Origin: Actinomycetota bacterium
Lineage (GTDB): Bacteria > Actinomycetota > Actinomycetes > Nanopelagicales > Nanopelagicaceae
Assembly: GCA_009704505.1 (NCBI GenBank)
Contig: WLEB01000003.1
Span: forward strand, 1 to 64,000
Direction of reading: 5' to 3'
Length of the DNA: 64,000 bases
Below the pieces are notes generated by a model. It was not told the origin of the DNA and ran no database searches. It was given only the letters and a program-made list of their open reading frames with translations. The translations under genes were made by a program, and so were the position numbers. Positions 1 to 8,797 of this stretch are shown one piece after another (the first letter of the stretch is position 1; every line of letters starts with the position of its first letter).

Positions 1-366
1 ATGCCAACACCAAGTAAAGGTCCTCGTCTGGGTTCAGGCCCATCACATGAGCGACTACTCCTACGCACACTTGCAGAGCAGTTGTTCGAGCATGGCAAGA
101 TCACAACAACAGAGGCAAAGGCAAAGCGTCTACGCCCACTAGCTGAGAAGTTAATTACTCATGCAAAAAAGGGTGACCTACCAGCACGTCGCATGGTTAT
201 GGCACAGATTTCAAACAAGAGTGTGGTTCACACACTTCTCACTGAAATCGGTCCACGCTTTGCAACACGTGAAGGTGGATACACACGCATTACTAAGGTC
301 GGTCCTCGCAAGGGTGACAATGCACCTATGGCAGTTATCGAACTTTTGACTGAGAAAGATAACTAA
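1..366 (+). CDS. rplQ: 50S ribosomal protein L17
   Basis: This is the complete 121-residue L17 of the large ribosomal subunit, where it binds 23S rRNA near the peptide exit tunnel. The N-terminus carries the family hallmark [20 protein letters not shown], followed by the basic segment with [13 protein letters not shown]. The ATG is the first base of the window, so its own upstream signals are not visible. In bacteria rplQ normally ends the rpsM-rpsK-rpsD-rpoA operon, and a strong terminator hairpin at 399-431 fits that position. Identification is certain. Confidence 0.97.
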   Translation: MPTPSKGPRLGSGPSHERLLLRTLAEQLFEHGKITTTEAKAKRLRPLAEKLITHAKKGDLPARRMVMAQISNKSVVHTLLTEIGPRFATREGGYTRITKVGPRKGDNAPMAVIELLTEKDN

Positions 367-391
367 GTCTTAAACCTTAGAAAATATTCTC

Positions 392-1231
392 ATGACGGAA
401 CCCACTCTCTACCCTGAGAGTGGGTTTCTTCGTTTGCGATTAGATCTTGCATACGATGGAACCAACTTCTCCGGATGGGCAATTCAACCTGAGCGCCGTA
501 CTCTTCAAGAAGAGGTTGAAAAAGCTATTGGGATGGTTTCCCAGACAAAGATTGAAAGTATTGTCGCTGGCCGCACTGACGCAGGTGTTCATGCAACTGG
601 GCAGGTTATTCATGTTGATGTTCCCGAATCATTAGATATGTCAGATCTGGCTTATAAGTTAAATCGAATCCTTGATGCAGATATTCGTGTTACAAATGTA
701 AGTGTTGCACCTGAAGCTTTTCATGCGCGTTTTTCTGCTTTGCGTAGGCATTACACATACAAGATTTTGGATGAAAACAAAGTAGTTCCACCATTAGATC
801 GCTTTGATGTTGCTTCCTGGTATCGACCTTTGGATATAGATTTGATGAATAAGGCGAGCGCACTTGTTCTCGGCCATCATGATTTTGCAGCCTTTGCAAA
901 GTTTCGAGAGGGTGCCACAACTATTCGCGAACTGCAGCGCTTTGAATGGGTAAGAGATGGGCGAGGCTATTTGGTGGCCGACGTTGTTGCCGATGCATTC
1001 TGTTATTCAATGGTTCGAAATTTAGTTGGGGCTGTTGTCTGTGTTGGTGATGGTCGGTTTGCACCTGAGTGGATCCAGACAACTTTGATCAATAAAGTTC
1101 GCATCTCAGATAGTTTGGTCTTTCCTGCTCACGGGTTAACGCTTCGACAGGTTGACTACCCCTCTGATTCCGAGCTTTTGGAGCGCGCACAAAAAACCGT
1201 GGCTCGCCGAGACCTATTGGATGCTAATTAA
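392..1231 (+). CDS. truA: tRNA pseudouridine(38-40) synthase TruA
   Basis: TruA isomerises uridines 38-40 in the tRNA anticodon arm. The catalytic-aspartate motif AGRTDAGVHATGQV is present near residue 60, and the conserved N-terminal strand LRLDLAYDGTNFSGWA is recognisable. From the ATG at 392 the product is 279 residues, but the first 14 codons coincide with a terminator hairpin and match nothing typical of the family. An in-frame TTG at 434 would give 265 residues beginning just before the conserved DLAYDG strand, with a possible -10 (TACCCT, 410-415) upstream. The family assignment is firm and the start is not. Confidence 0.93.
   Translation: MTEPTLYPESGFLRLRLDLAYDGTNFSGWAIQPERRTLQEEVEKAIGMVSQTKIESIVAGRTDAGVHATGQVIHVDVPESLDMSDLAYKLNRILDADIRVTNVSVAPEAFHARFSALRRHYTYKILDENKVVPPLDRFDVASWYRPLDIDLMNKASALVLGHHDFAAFAKFREGATTIRELQRFEWVRDGRGYLVADVVADAFCYSMVRNLVGAVVCVGDGRFAPEWIQTTLINKVRISDSLVFPAHGLTLRQVDYPSDSELLERAQKTVARRDLLDAN
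399..431 (+). terminator. Intrinsic terminator after rplQ, overlapping the apparent 5' end of truA
   Basis: A perfect 11-bp stem (399-409 pairing with 416-426) closes a 6-nt loop and is followed by a T-rich run at 425-435. It sits 33 nt after the rplQ stop and should end the ribosomal-protein operon. It also lies inside the reading frame if truA starts at the upstream ATG (392), which argues for a downstream truA start. Confidence 0.75.
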
Positions 1232-1249
1232 CGCTCTAAATAGGCCATT

Positions 1250-1278
1250 TTGACCCCTGAGCCTGTCAAAGGTACCCT
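1250..1278 (+). promoter_or_regulatory. Predicted sigma-70-type promoter of rplM-rpsI
   Basis: TTGACC (1250-1255) and TACCCT (1273-1278) are separated by 17 nt. The implied transcript has a leader of about 55 nt with a GC-rich inverted repeat around 1288-1303, possibly a ribosomal-protein leader structure. No experimental support is available here. Confidence 0.6.
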
Positions 1279-1338
1279 TACTCTCTGCGCTCGCGAGGGC
1301 GCCGGAATTATTCATAAAAACAGAAGGTAGGCAAGAGC

Positions 1339-1791
1339 GTGCGTACATACACTCCAAAAGCCGGTGATGCAGTTCGTAACTGGCACATCATCGATGCGCA
1401 AGATGTGGTCTTAGGCCGTCTTGCAACTCATGCTGCCGCACTTCTTCGTGGAAAGCACAAGCCAACATTTGCTCCTCACATGGACATGGGTGACTTTGTC
1501 GTTGTTATCAATGCAGAAAAAATTGCACTCTCTGGAAATAAGGCAACACAAAAGTGGTCACACCATCACTCAGGTTTTCCAGGTGGTTTAACATCAACTG
1601 TTTACGGTGAGCTAATTGAAAAGCACCCAACTCGCGCAGTTGAAAAAGCAATTAAAGGAATGCTTCCAAAGAATCGTCTTGGTCGCGACATTGCAGGAAA
1701 ATTAAAAGTTTATGCAGGCCCAGAGCATCCTCATGCAGCTCAGGCACCTAAGCCATACGTATTCAATCAAGTTTCACAAATTGTGAAGTAA
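1339..1791 (+). CDS. rplM: 50S ribosomal protein L13
   Basis: This 150-residue L13 is an early-assembling large-subunit protein. Diagnostic segments are [18 protein letters not shown] near the N-terminus, [20 protein letters not shown] and [12 protein letters not shown]. It starts with GTG behind a purine-rich AAGGTAGG stretch. It is followed 11 nt later by rpsI, the usual L13-S9 operon. A consensus-like promoter lies at 1250-1278. Confidence 0.97.
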   Translation: MRTYTPKAGDAVRNWHIIDAQDVVLGRLATHAAALLRGKHKPTFAPHMDMGDFVVVINAEKIALSGNKATQKWSHHHSGFPGGLTSTVYGELIEKHPTRAVEKAIKGMLPKNRLGRDIAGKLKVYAGPEHPHAAQAPKPYVFNQVSQIVK

Positions 1792-1802
1792 GGGAAAAGT
1801 AA

Positions 1803-2285
1803 ATGTCAGATAACTTAGATTTAATCGACAACGAAGAAGCTCCTACTTCATACTCCTCTGCAACTCCAGCAGCTGCAACCAACCGCCCGGCCATCAAGGC
1901 ACCAGGTGGCGGAACTGGTCGTCGTAAAGAGGCAGTTGCACGTGTTCGTCTTGTTCCAGGAACAGGACGTTGGGTTGTAAACGGTAAAGAACTTGCTGCA
2001 TATTTTCCAAATAAAGTTCACCAACAATTAGTTTCAGAACCATTTCGTACAGTCGGCGCCGAAAATCAGTACGATGTTTTTGCTCGAATCAACGGTGGCG
2101 GAGTATCTGGTCAAGCAGGAGCACTTCGTTTAGGTGTTGCACGTTCACTCAATCAGATTGATGAAGAAGCAAACCGCCCAGCGTTAAAGAAGGCTGGATT
2201 CTTAAAGCGTGATGCACGTGTAATTGAACGTAAGAAGTACGGACTAAAGAAAGCCCGTAAGCGTTCTCAATACTCTAAGCGTTAA
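1803..2285 (+). CDS. rpsI: 30S ribosomal protein S9
   Basis: S9 of the small ribosomal subunit, 160 residues. The core [20 protein letters not shown] starts near residue 38, and the C-terminus ends in the typical [12 protein letters not shown] tail that reaches the P-site tRNA. The acidic and Ala/Pro-rich N-terminal extension of about 35 residues is longer than the minimal family but common in actinobacteria. It is co-transcribed with rplM. Confidence 0.97.
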   Translation: MSDNLDLIDNEEAPTSYSSATPAAATNRPAIKAPGGGTGRRKEAVARVRLVPGTGRWVVNGKELAAYFPNKVHQQLVSEPFRTVGAENQYDVFARINGGGVSGQAGALRLGVARSLNQIDEEANRPALKKAGFLKRDARVIERKKYGLKKARKRSQYSKR

Positions 2286-2309
2286 TTCACTTTTCGCAAA
2301 GGAGCTACC

Positions 2310-3650
2310 TTGGCCCTTTTTGGTACAGATGGAATCCGTGGCTTAGCCAATCGAGATTTAACTGCAGAGTTAGCCTTAGATGTTGCTGTTGCAGCTGCGC
2401 ATATTCTTGTTGAAAGTTCATCAAATAAAGATCATCAACCAACTGCAATTGTTGGTCAAGATTCACGTGCATCCGGAGAATTTCTTGAAGCTGCAATCGT
2501 TGCAGGATTAACAAGTGCTGGTATTAATGTCTATCGAGTTGGGGTGCTTCCAACTCCGGCAATTGCTTACTTAGTTGCTGAATCGAAGGCAGATCTTGGA
2601 ATTATGATCTCTGCTTCTCATAATGCAATGCCAGATAATGGAATCAAACTTTTTGCCCGTGGTGGTGGAAAATTAGATGATGCAATTGAAGCTCGCATCG
2701 AAGCACGCATGGGCGAAAATTGGGAAAGACCAACCGGGCGCAATGTGGGGCGAGTTTTCAACGATGAAACTGCGGCGCAGCGTTATCTCAAGCATTTACT
2801 TTCATCCGTTGATACACCACTTAAAGGATTAAAAATCGTTGTTGATTGCGCAAACGGTGCTTCTTCTTTTGTTGCCCCGCAGGCATATCGCCAGGCTGGA
2901 GCAGAGGTTGTTGCAATATTTAATTCACCTGATGGTTGGAACATCAATGATGATTGTGGATCGACCTATCTACATCAACTCCGGTCTGCAGTTTTAAAAG
3001 AGGGAGCCGACCTTGGTGTGGCACATGATGGTGATGCCGATCGTTGTTTGGCTATTGATGCTGCTGGAAATGAAATTGATGGTGATCATATTTTGACGAT
3101 TTTAGCTAGAAGTTTTAAAGACAGAGGGCTGTTAAAATCTGACACTGTTGTTGGAACAGTAATGAGTAATTTAGGTTTTATGCATGCCATGAAGGATTCA
3201 CAGATCAACGTTGTCACCACTGCTGTTGGTGATCGTTATGTGCTTGAGAACATGATTACACATGGATACTCACTGGGTGGAGAACAATCTGGTCATGTGA
3301 TTATGCGAGATTTTGCCAATACTGGTGATGGAATATTGACCGCCTTGCAGTTAATGCAAGAGGTTGTTCGAACTGGAAAAACACTTCAAGAGTTGAGTGC
3401 AACAATGGTTCGTTTTCCACAAGTTTTGATAAATGTAAAAAATGTAGACAAAAACAAATTGGACCAATCACAAGCAATTGCTCAAGCGGTAAAGAATGCA
3501 GAGGATCGCATGGGAGATTCTGGTCGAGTTTTACTGAGAGCATCAGGAACAGAGCCGTTAGTAAGAGTTATGGTCGAAGCTTCCAGTGATAGCCTTGCTC
3601 AAGAGGTAGCATCACAGCTAGCTGATCTGGTTAAGAGTGAACTTTCTTAA
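2310..3650 (+). CDS. glmM: Phosphoglucosamine mutase
   Basis: GlmM converts glucosamine-6-phosphate to glucosamine-1-phosphate for UDP-GlcNAc and peptidoglycan. The 446-residue protein starts with FGTDGIRG. The phosphoserine loop ISASHNAMPDNGIK lies near residue 103 (the usual Pro after Asn is Ala), the metal loop is DGDADRC, and the phosphate-binding loop RASGTEPLVRV is near the C-terminus. The start is TTG behind AAAGGAGC. It follows rpsI by 24 nt and precedes glmS, so consecutive steps of amino-sugar synthesis are adjacent. Confidence 0.95.
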   Translation: MALFGTDGIRGLANRDLTAELALDVAVAAAHILVESSSNKDHQPTAIVGQDSRASGEFLEAAIVAGLTSAGINVYRVGVLPTPAIAYLVAESKADLGIMISASHNAMPDNGIKLFARGGGKLDDAIEARIEARMGENWERPTGRNVGRVFNDETAAQRYLKHLLSSVDTPLKGLKIVVDCANGASSFVAPQAYRQAGAEVVAIFNSPDGWNINDDCGSTYLHQLRSAVLKEGADLGVAHDGDADRCLAIDAAGNEIDGDHILTILARSFKDRGLLKSDTVVGTVMSNLGFMHAMKDSQINVVTTAVGDRYVLENMITHGYSLGGEQSGHVIMRDFANTGDGILTALQLMQEVVRTGKTLQELSATMVRFPQVLINVKNVDKNKLDQSQAIAQAVKNAEDRMGDSGRVLLRASGTEPLVRVMVEASSDSLAQEVASQLADLVKSELS

Positions 3651-3654
3651 TAGG

Positions 3655-3682
3655 TTAAGTTCCAATTAACTCAGAATAGAGT
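3655..3682 (+). promoter_or_regulatory. Possible promoter of glmS
   Basis: TTAAGT (3655-3660) and TAGAGT (3677-3682) are 16 nt apart, with a ribosome binding site (AGGAG, 3697-3701) ahead of the glmS ATG at 3710. Read-through from glmM is also possible. Confidence 0.4.
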
Positions 3683-3709
3683 TACAAGGCAGAACTAGGA
3701 GTTCCTATA

Positions 3710-5548
3710 ATGTGCGGAATTGTGGGTTACACAGGACCGCAGTCTGCATCTATTCCATTAATCGCAGGACTACGACGTTTGGAGTATCGCGGATACGACT
3801 CAGCTGGCATCGCACTTGGAACTACGGGCAAACTTTTTGTTGAAAAAAAAGCAGGAAAACTATCGAATCTGGAAAGCGCACTTGATTCCTCATTACCCTC
3901 TGTGCACTCTGGAATTGGGCATACGCGATGGGCAACACATGGTGGACCAACAGATCAAAATGCACATCCTCATCTAGACAATGAAGGAAAGCTTGCTGTT
4001 ATTCACAACGGAATCATCGAAAATTACACAGAGCTTCGTATCGCCCTAGAAGCCAAAGGTCACAAGTTTTCATCTCAAACAGATACTGAATCAGTAGCTC
4101 ATTTGCTCAGTGACTTACGAAAAGAACACAAAGGTGATTTAACAAAAGCAATGAGTGATGCCGTAAAGGTCCTGCGGGGTTCATTTACTCTTCTTGCAAT
4201 TCATGCAGACAAGCCCGAAGAAATTGTTGGTGTTCGACGCAATTCTCCTTTAGTTGTTGGAGTCGGTAAAGGTGAAAACTTTATGGCATCAGATGTTTCT
4301 GCATTCATCGAATACACAAAACAAGCGATCGAATTGGGTCAAGATGAAGTAGTCACAATGGATCCAACATCAGTAGTGGTGACGGATTTGAATGGAAAAG
4401 TAGTCAAACCAAAAACCTATGAAATTTCCTGGGATGCAACTGCAGCGGAAAAGGGTGGGTTCGCACATTTCATGCTCAAGGAAATTTTTGAACAGCCCAA
4501 GGCAGTTGCAGATACGTTGATTGGACGCCTCAGCGATAACAATCAAATACTCCTTGACGAGCTTCACATGAGTAAGCAAGAGATACAGTCACTTAAGAAA
4601 ATCACAGTTATTGCCTGTGGAACTGCCTACCATGCAGGTTTAGTTGCAAAGTATGCGATTGAAAAATGGGCAAAGATTCCAGTTGATGTGGAAATTGCCA
4701 GCGAGTTTAGATACCGAGATCCAATTATTGACTCAGCAACTCTGGTTATTGCTATTTCTCAATCAGGTGAAACTATGGACACATTAATGGCCGTAAGACA
4801 TGCAAAAGCCGCTGGTGCACGAGTGCTCTCTATTTGTAATACAAATAGTTCAACGATTCCAAGAGAATCCGATGCAGTTTTATATACACACGCTGGACCA
4901 GAGATAGCAGTTGCTTCAACTAAAGCCTTGTTGACTCAGATAATTGCGGTGTACTTGATTGGATTGCATTTAGCACAAGCAAATGGTTCATTGTCAGATA
5001 ACCAGGTGCACGAAATATACAACGAGCTTCTAGAACTCCCAGGAAAGATTGAGCAAATCTTAGAAACTGTTGAACCATTACGAGAGTTGACACGTAAGTT
5101 TGCAAGAAACGATACAGTTCTATTCTTAGGAAGAAACATTGGTTACCCTGTTGCACTAGAGGGTGCGTTGAAATTGAAGGAGTTGGCATATATTCATGCT
5201 GAGGGATTTGCTGGCGGAGAACTCAAACATGGGCCTATCGCATTGATCGATCAAGGAACTCCAGTAATTGCGATTCTACCTGCGGGCAAAGAACACGCAC
5301 TGGACGAAAAAATGCTCAGTAATATTCAAGAAGTTAAAGCACGGGGTGCTCGAGTGATTGTTATAGCACAAGAGGGTGTTGTGGTTGAAGGAGCAGAACA
5401 TGTGATCACAATTCCGATAGCTCGACCAATTTTTCAACCAATACTTGCAACTGTACCTTTGCAGGTTTTTGCATACGAAATGGCTGTTGCAAGGGGTAAT
5501 GATGTTGATCAACCAAGAAATCTGGCAAAGTCCGTAACGGTTGAATAA
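3710..5548 (+). CDS. glmS: Glutamine--fructose-6-phosphate aminotransferase (isomerizing)
   Basis: GlmS makes glucosamine-6-phosphate from fructose-6-phosphate and glutamine. The 612-residue protein begins MCGIVGYTG, so Cys2 becomes the N-terminal nucleophile of the glutaminase domain and fixes the start. The glutaminase domain (about 1-240) includes RWATHGGPTDQNAHPH. Two SIS isomerase domains follow, with SQSGETMDTLMA in the first and EGALKLKELAYIHAEG in the second. The C-terminus is KSVTVE as in the family. The stop overlaps the next ATG by 1 nt. Confidence 0.97.
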   Translation: MCGIVGYTGPQSASIPLIAGLRRLEYRGYDSAGIALGTTGKLFVEKKAGKLSNLESALDSSLPSVHSGIGHTRWATHGGPTDQNAHPHLDNEGKLAVIHNGIIENYTELRIALEAKGHKFSSQTDTESVAHLLSDLRKEHKGDLTKAMSDAVKVLRGSFTLLAIHADKPEEIVGVRRNSPLVVGVGKGENFMASDVSAFIEYTKQAIELGQDEVVTMDPTSVVVTDLNGKVVKPKTYEISWDATAAEKGGFAHFMLKEIFEQPKAVADTLIGRLSDNNQILLDELHMSKQEIQSLKKITVIACGTAYHAGLVAKYAIEKWAKIPVDVEIASEFRYRDPIIDSATLVIAISQSGETMDTLMAVRHAKAAGARVLSICNTNSSTIPRESDAVLYTHAGPEIAVASTKALLTQIIAVYLIGLHLAQANGSLSDNQVHEIYNELLELPGKIEQILETVEPLRELTRKFARNDTVLFLGRNIGYPVALEGALKLKELAYIHAEGFAGGELKHGPIALIDQGTPVIAILPAGKEHALDEKMLSNIQEVKARGARVIVIAQEGVVVEGAEHVITIPIARPIFQPILATVPLQVFAYEMAVARGNDVDQPRNLAKSVTVE

Positions 5549-6216
5549 TGTTAGTTAAAGCAGCAATTAGAAGAAAGCAAATGTTTCGGGCTTTTCGCTG
5601 GTCCTTACTTCTTCTATTTGGTTTTTTATTGGTGACTCATCAAGTCATAATTAATGGTCCTCTCGTTACCTACGATGAAGAGATAGCTAGCCAACCTCAA
5701 CCAGAGTTTGAGGGAGTACAAGAGTTCATTCTTAGGCGACTTGATGATCTTGGACTCCGTGGGCTAACCGCAACGGTACTTTTAATTGCAGCTGCTTTTA
5801 TTGCATATAAATTCAAAACATGGCGCCCACTTAATCTAGCTTTTCTTTCAGTTGTTCTGCTCAATTTAGTTGTTGGAGGATTCAAAATCATGTTGGGTCG
5901 AACAAAGCCTCGGGATGGCTTTGACCTACTTCATGCAGGGGGAATGTCATTTCCAAGTGGTCATGCATCCAACGCCGTTCTATCCTGGGGGATTTTGGCA
6001 TACATTATTTATCGCTATGCAAAGGTTGATAGGTATCAAGGAAAGTTAGCAACTGCTGGAGTGGTTGCAATTACTCTGACTGTTTGCATAGTTTCACTTA
6101 TACGTCGTACGCATTGGTTTAGCGACTTACTGGGCGGTATTTTTATTGGTAGTGCACTGCTTGTAGCCGTTATTGCGATTGATAGATATGTTCCGTCAAA
6201 AAGCCAATTGCACTAG
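5548..6216 (+). CDS. PAP2-family membrane phosphatase
   Basis: This 222-residue membrane protein has several hydrophobic spans. It carries the acid-phosphatase signatures of the PAP2/BcrC superfamily: KIMLGRTKPRDG (motif 1, with Lys where Arg is usual before Pro), FPSGHAS (motif 2) and SLIRRTHWFSD (motif 3 with the catalytic His and Asp). Members dephosphorylate lipid phosphates, including undecaprenyl pyrophosphate. Placement between glmS and alr suggests a role in cell-wall lipid-carrier recycling, which is an inference. It overlaps glmS by 1 nt, so translation is probably coupled. Confidence 0.85.
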   Translation: MLVKAAIRRKQMFRAFRWSLLLLFGFLLVTHQVIINGPLVTYDEEIASQPQPEFEGVQEFILRRLDDLGLRGLTATVLLIAAAFIAYKFKTWRPLNLAFLSVVLLNLVVGGFKIMLGRTKPRDGFDLLHAGGMSFPSGHASNAVLSWGILAYIIYRYAKVDRYQGKLATAGVVAITLTVCIVSLIRRTHWFSDLLGGIFIGSALLVAVIAIDRYVPSKSQLH

Positions 6217-6225
6217 AGTTCACCC

Positions 6226-7332
6226 ATGTTTGAAAACCGCGCTGAAGCACGGATCGATCTTTCACGATTAACTGAAAATATCGAACTTCTAAAAAACAAG
6301 TGCAACACTAAGTTATTAGCCGTTGTAAAAGCTGATGCCTATGGACATGGATTAGTAGAAGTTGCCAAAGCTGCAGAATCGGCTGGAGCAGATTGGCTAG
6401 GAGTTGCGTTACTAGAAGAAGCGATCACTTTACGAAAAAACGGACTTAAGTCTCCAATTTTAGCTTGGCTAGTACCGCCAGGATCAGATTTTCAGTCTGC
6501 GGTAGATCTTGATATTGATGTTGCCATTGCAGACATCAAGGCATTTAATGAAGTTTCACAATTAACAGTCAAGCCTCGGATTCACATTGAAGTAGATACC
6601 GGCATGAGTAGAGGTGGCTTTTTAGATGAGTGGAATGAGTTCCTTACATCTGATTTTTCACGAGTAACTATTGTTGGAGTATTCTCTCACTTTGCCAGAG
6701 CCGACGAGCCGCAGGAAAAGCAGAATATTCAACAGTTAAATCAATTTAAAAAGATGGTTAGCCAATTAGAAGCAGTTGGAGTACATCCACAGTTTAAACA
6801 CTTATCAAACTCAGCTGCTACTTTTATGAACCCCGATGCCACTTTTGATTTTGTTCGTGCTGGAATTGCAATGTATGGACTTTCACCAGATGTTAAATCT
6901 TTGGGAGATAGCAACAAACTTTCACTCAAACCTGTGATGCAAGTACGTGCGAAACTTCACCTAGTAAAGAGCGTGCCGGCTGGATCTGCAGTTGGTTACG
7001 GCGCATCACATGTAACAAAGCATGCAACAAAACTAGGAGTTATAGCGATGGGTTATGCAGATGGCATTCCCCGAATAGCTCTTAACGCTGGAGTATTTGT
7101 AAATGGTGGCAAGGCACCGATTATTGGTCGAGTCTCTATGGATCAATTCGTTGTTGATTTAGGCCCAAACTCTTTAGCTAAATCTGGGGATTGGGTGATT
7201 ATTTTTGGTGATGGATCGCGCGGGGAATACACAGCAGATGACTGGGGAGATGCTTCTTCGAGCATAAATTACGAGATAGTTACACGAATTGGCCCTCGTG
7301 TGCCTAGAATCTACGCACCTCATGTCTACTAA
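6226..7332 (+). CDS. alr: Alanine racemase
   Basis: A PLP enzyme that interconverts L- and D-alanine for peptidoglycan. The PLP lysine motif AVVKADAYGHG lies near residue 35, and the C-terminal catalytic tyrosine segment includes GYADGIPR and GRVSMDQFVVDLG. At 368 residues it has the usual length. In many actinobacteria alr is followed by tsaE; here it overlaps livG by 11 nt instead, putting the transporter block in the same transcription unit. Confidence 0.95.
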   Translation: MFENRAEARIDLSRLTENIELLKNKCNTKLLAVVKADAYGHGLVEVAKAAESAGADWLGVALLEEAITLRKNGLKSPILAWLVPPGSDFQSAVDLDIDVAIADIKAFNEVSQLTVKPRIHIEVDTGMSRGGFLDEWNEFLTSDFSRVTIVGVFSHFARADEPQEKQNIQQLNQFKKMVSQLEAVGVHPQFKHLSNSAATFMNPDATFDFVRAGIAMYGLSPDVKSLGDSNKLSLKPVMQVRAKLHLVKSVPAGSAVGYGASHVTKHATKLGVIAMGYADGIPRIALNAGVFVNGGKAPIIGRVSMDQFVVDLGPNSLAKSGDWVIIFGDGSRGEYTADDWGDASSSINYEIVTRIGPRVPRIYAPHVY

Positions 7333-8089
7333 CTCACCGCTGCTGCACGCCAAGGGCGTTTCTATATCCTTTGGTGGTTTGCGCGCACTCAATGATGTGC
7401 ATTTGCAGTTAAACCATGGTGAGGTTGTTGGAGTTATTGGTCCAAACGGTGCGGGAAAGACAACTCTATTTAATGCAATCTGTGGCTTAGTGGAACCAGA
7501 TACGGGCACACTCGAACTAGATGGCCATAAGCGTTCTTGGCCTAAACCATATGAGTTAGCCGATTTAGGAATTGCCAGAACATTACAAGGAGTCGGTTTA
7601 TTTCCCGAACTAACTGTCTTAGAGAACGTAATGATTGGTGCACAGAAATTTGCTAAAGCAGGCATAATCTCTGCGGCTTTTGGATTCGATGCCCGTGATG
7701 AAGCCGATCTACGAAATCGCTCCATTAACGCTCTTGAAAGAGTCTTTGGAATGACTCTGATGAACCGCCGAACTGACACACTCTCATATCCAGATACCAA
7801 GCGCGTTGCAATTGCCAGAGCATTAGTTTCAGAGCCAAAGGTTTTGATGCTTGACGAGCCGGCTGGTGGACTTGGACCTCGTGACATCGAATGGATGAAT
7901 AACTTGATTCGCAATCTAACTTCCACGATGTCTGTATTAATCGTGGAGCATCATATGGATGTAGTTATGTCTGTTTGCGACCGTATCTATGTATTAAATT
8001 TTGGCGAAGTAATTTCAAGTGGAACTCCAGATGTTGTTCGACGTGATCCAGGCGTTATCGCTGCCTATCTTGGAACCGGTGCCAAATGA
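7322..8089 (+). CDS. livG: Branched-chain amino-acid-type ABC transporter ATPase (LivG-like)
   Basis: The 255-residue nucleotide-binding subunit of a hydrophobic-amino-acid-type importer. Walker A is GPNGAGKTTLFNAI, Walker B is VLMLDEPAGGL, and the family-specific EHHMDVVMSVCDRI closes the domain. I chose the ATG at 7322, because longer readings run into alr. The signature motif is unusual: LSYPDTKRVAIARAL, with Pro-Asp where an LSxGQ-like motif normally has Gly-Gln. The substrate cannot be fixed from sequence. Confidence 0.9.
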   Translation: MSTNSPLLHAKGVSISFGGLRALNDVHLQLNHGEVVGVIGPNGAGKTTLFNAICGLVEPDTGTLELDGHKRSWPKPYELADLGIARTLQGVGLFPELTVLENVMIGAQKFAKAGIISAAFGFDARDEADLRNRSINALERVFGMTLMNRRTDTLSYPDTKRVAIARALVSEPKVLMLDEPAGGLGPRDIEWMNNLIRNLTSTMSVLIVEHHMDVVMSVCDRIYVLNFGEVISSGTPDVVRRDPGVIAAYLGTGAK

Positions 8090-8796
8090 GCCTAATCATT
8101 CGAAACTTAACAGTTGATCACGGCGCAATTAGAGCAATCAATAATCTGTCATTTATTGTTGAAAAGAGAAGGTTGACGGCTGTCATTGGCGCAAATGGTG
8201 CCGGGAAATCGACGTTGCTTCGAACTTTATCTGGTTTAAATCCAGCTACTTCAGGAAAAGCGAGTTGGGGAGACCACAATTTACTAAAAGGAAAAGCAGA
8301 GAAACATGTTCGAAACGGCGTTAGTCATGTCTCTGAAGGTAAGTCCGTAATTCCAGAGTTAACCGTTGAAGAAAATCTAGATCTCGGAGCATTATGGCGC
8401 GGGAGCAGGAAAGAATCAGAAGCGACAAAGAAGTATGTTCTGGAATTATTTCCACGGTTAGGTGAGAGGTTAAAGCAACGTGCCGATACGTTATCTGGCG
8501 GTGAAAGACAGATGCTTGCAATTGGAAGATCGCTTATGGCAAAACCAGATTTGTTGCTTTTAGATGAGCCTTCACTTGGTTTAGCTCCACTTGTTGTTGA
8601 ACAGATTTTCCAAACAATTCGAGATGTTGTTAACTCCTCAAGTGTGACAGTTTTACTTGTAGAGCAAAATGCGATGGGAGCTCTAAAAATTGCCGACATT
8701 GGAGTTGTTTTAAACCTTGGAAAAATTGCTGCAATTGGTCCTGCAGCAGATCTCATAGCTGACCCAGCCATTCGCGCTGCATATTTGGGGTTCTAA
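8086..8796 (+). CDS. livF: Branched-chain amino-acid-type ABC transporter ATPase (LivF-like)
   Basis: The second ATPase of the importer, 236 residues. Walker A is GANGAGKSTLLRTL, the canonical signature is LSGGERQMLAIGRSLM, and Walker B is LLLLDEPSLGLAP. It overlaps livG by 4 nt (ATGA). Its intact signature contrasts with the altered one in LivG, so the two ATP sites of the heterodimer may be unequal. Confidence 0.92.
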   Translation: MSLIIRNLTVDHGAIRAINNLSFIVEKRRLTAVIGANGAGKSTLLRTLSGLNPATSGKASWGDHNLLKGKAEKHVRNGVSHVSEGKSVIPELTVEENLDLGALWRGSRKESEATKKYVLELFPRLGERLKQRADTLSGGERQMLAIGRSLMAKPDLLLLDEPSLGLAPLVVEQIFQTIRDVVNSSSVTVLLVEQNAMGALKIADIGVVLNLGKIAAIGPAADLIADPAIRAAYLGF

Positions 8797-8797
8797 G

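Noticed and set aside
3706-3711. Perfect TATAAT overlapping the glmS start, with TTACAA 18 nt upstream
   Set aside because: Transcription would begin after the ATG, yet GlmS must start at this ATG to expose Cys2, so it cannot be the productive glmS promoter.
7174-7926. Long antisense open frame of 250 codons over alr and livG
   Set aside because: No domain resemblance, no promoter or ribosome site, and it mirrors two clear genes; a codon-usage shadow.
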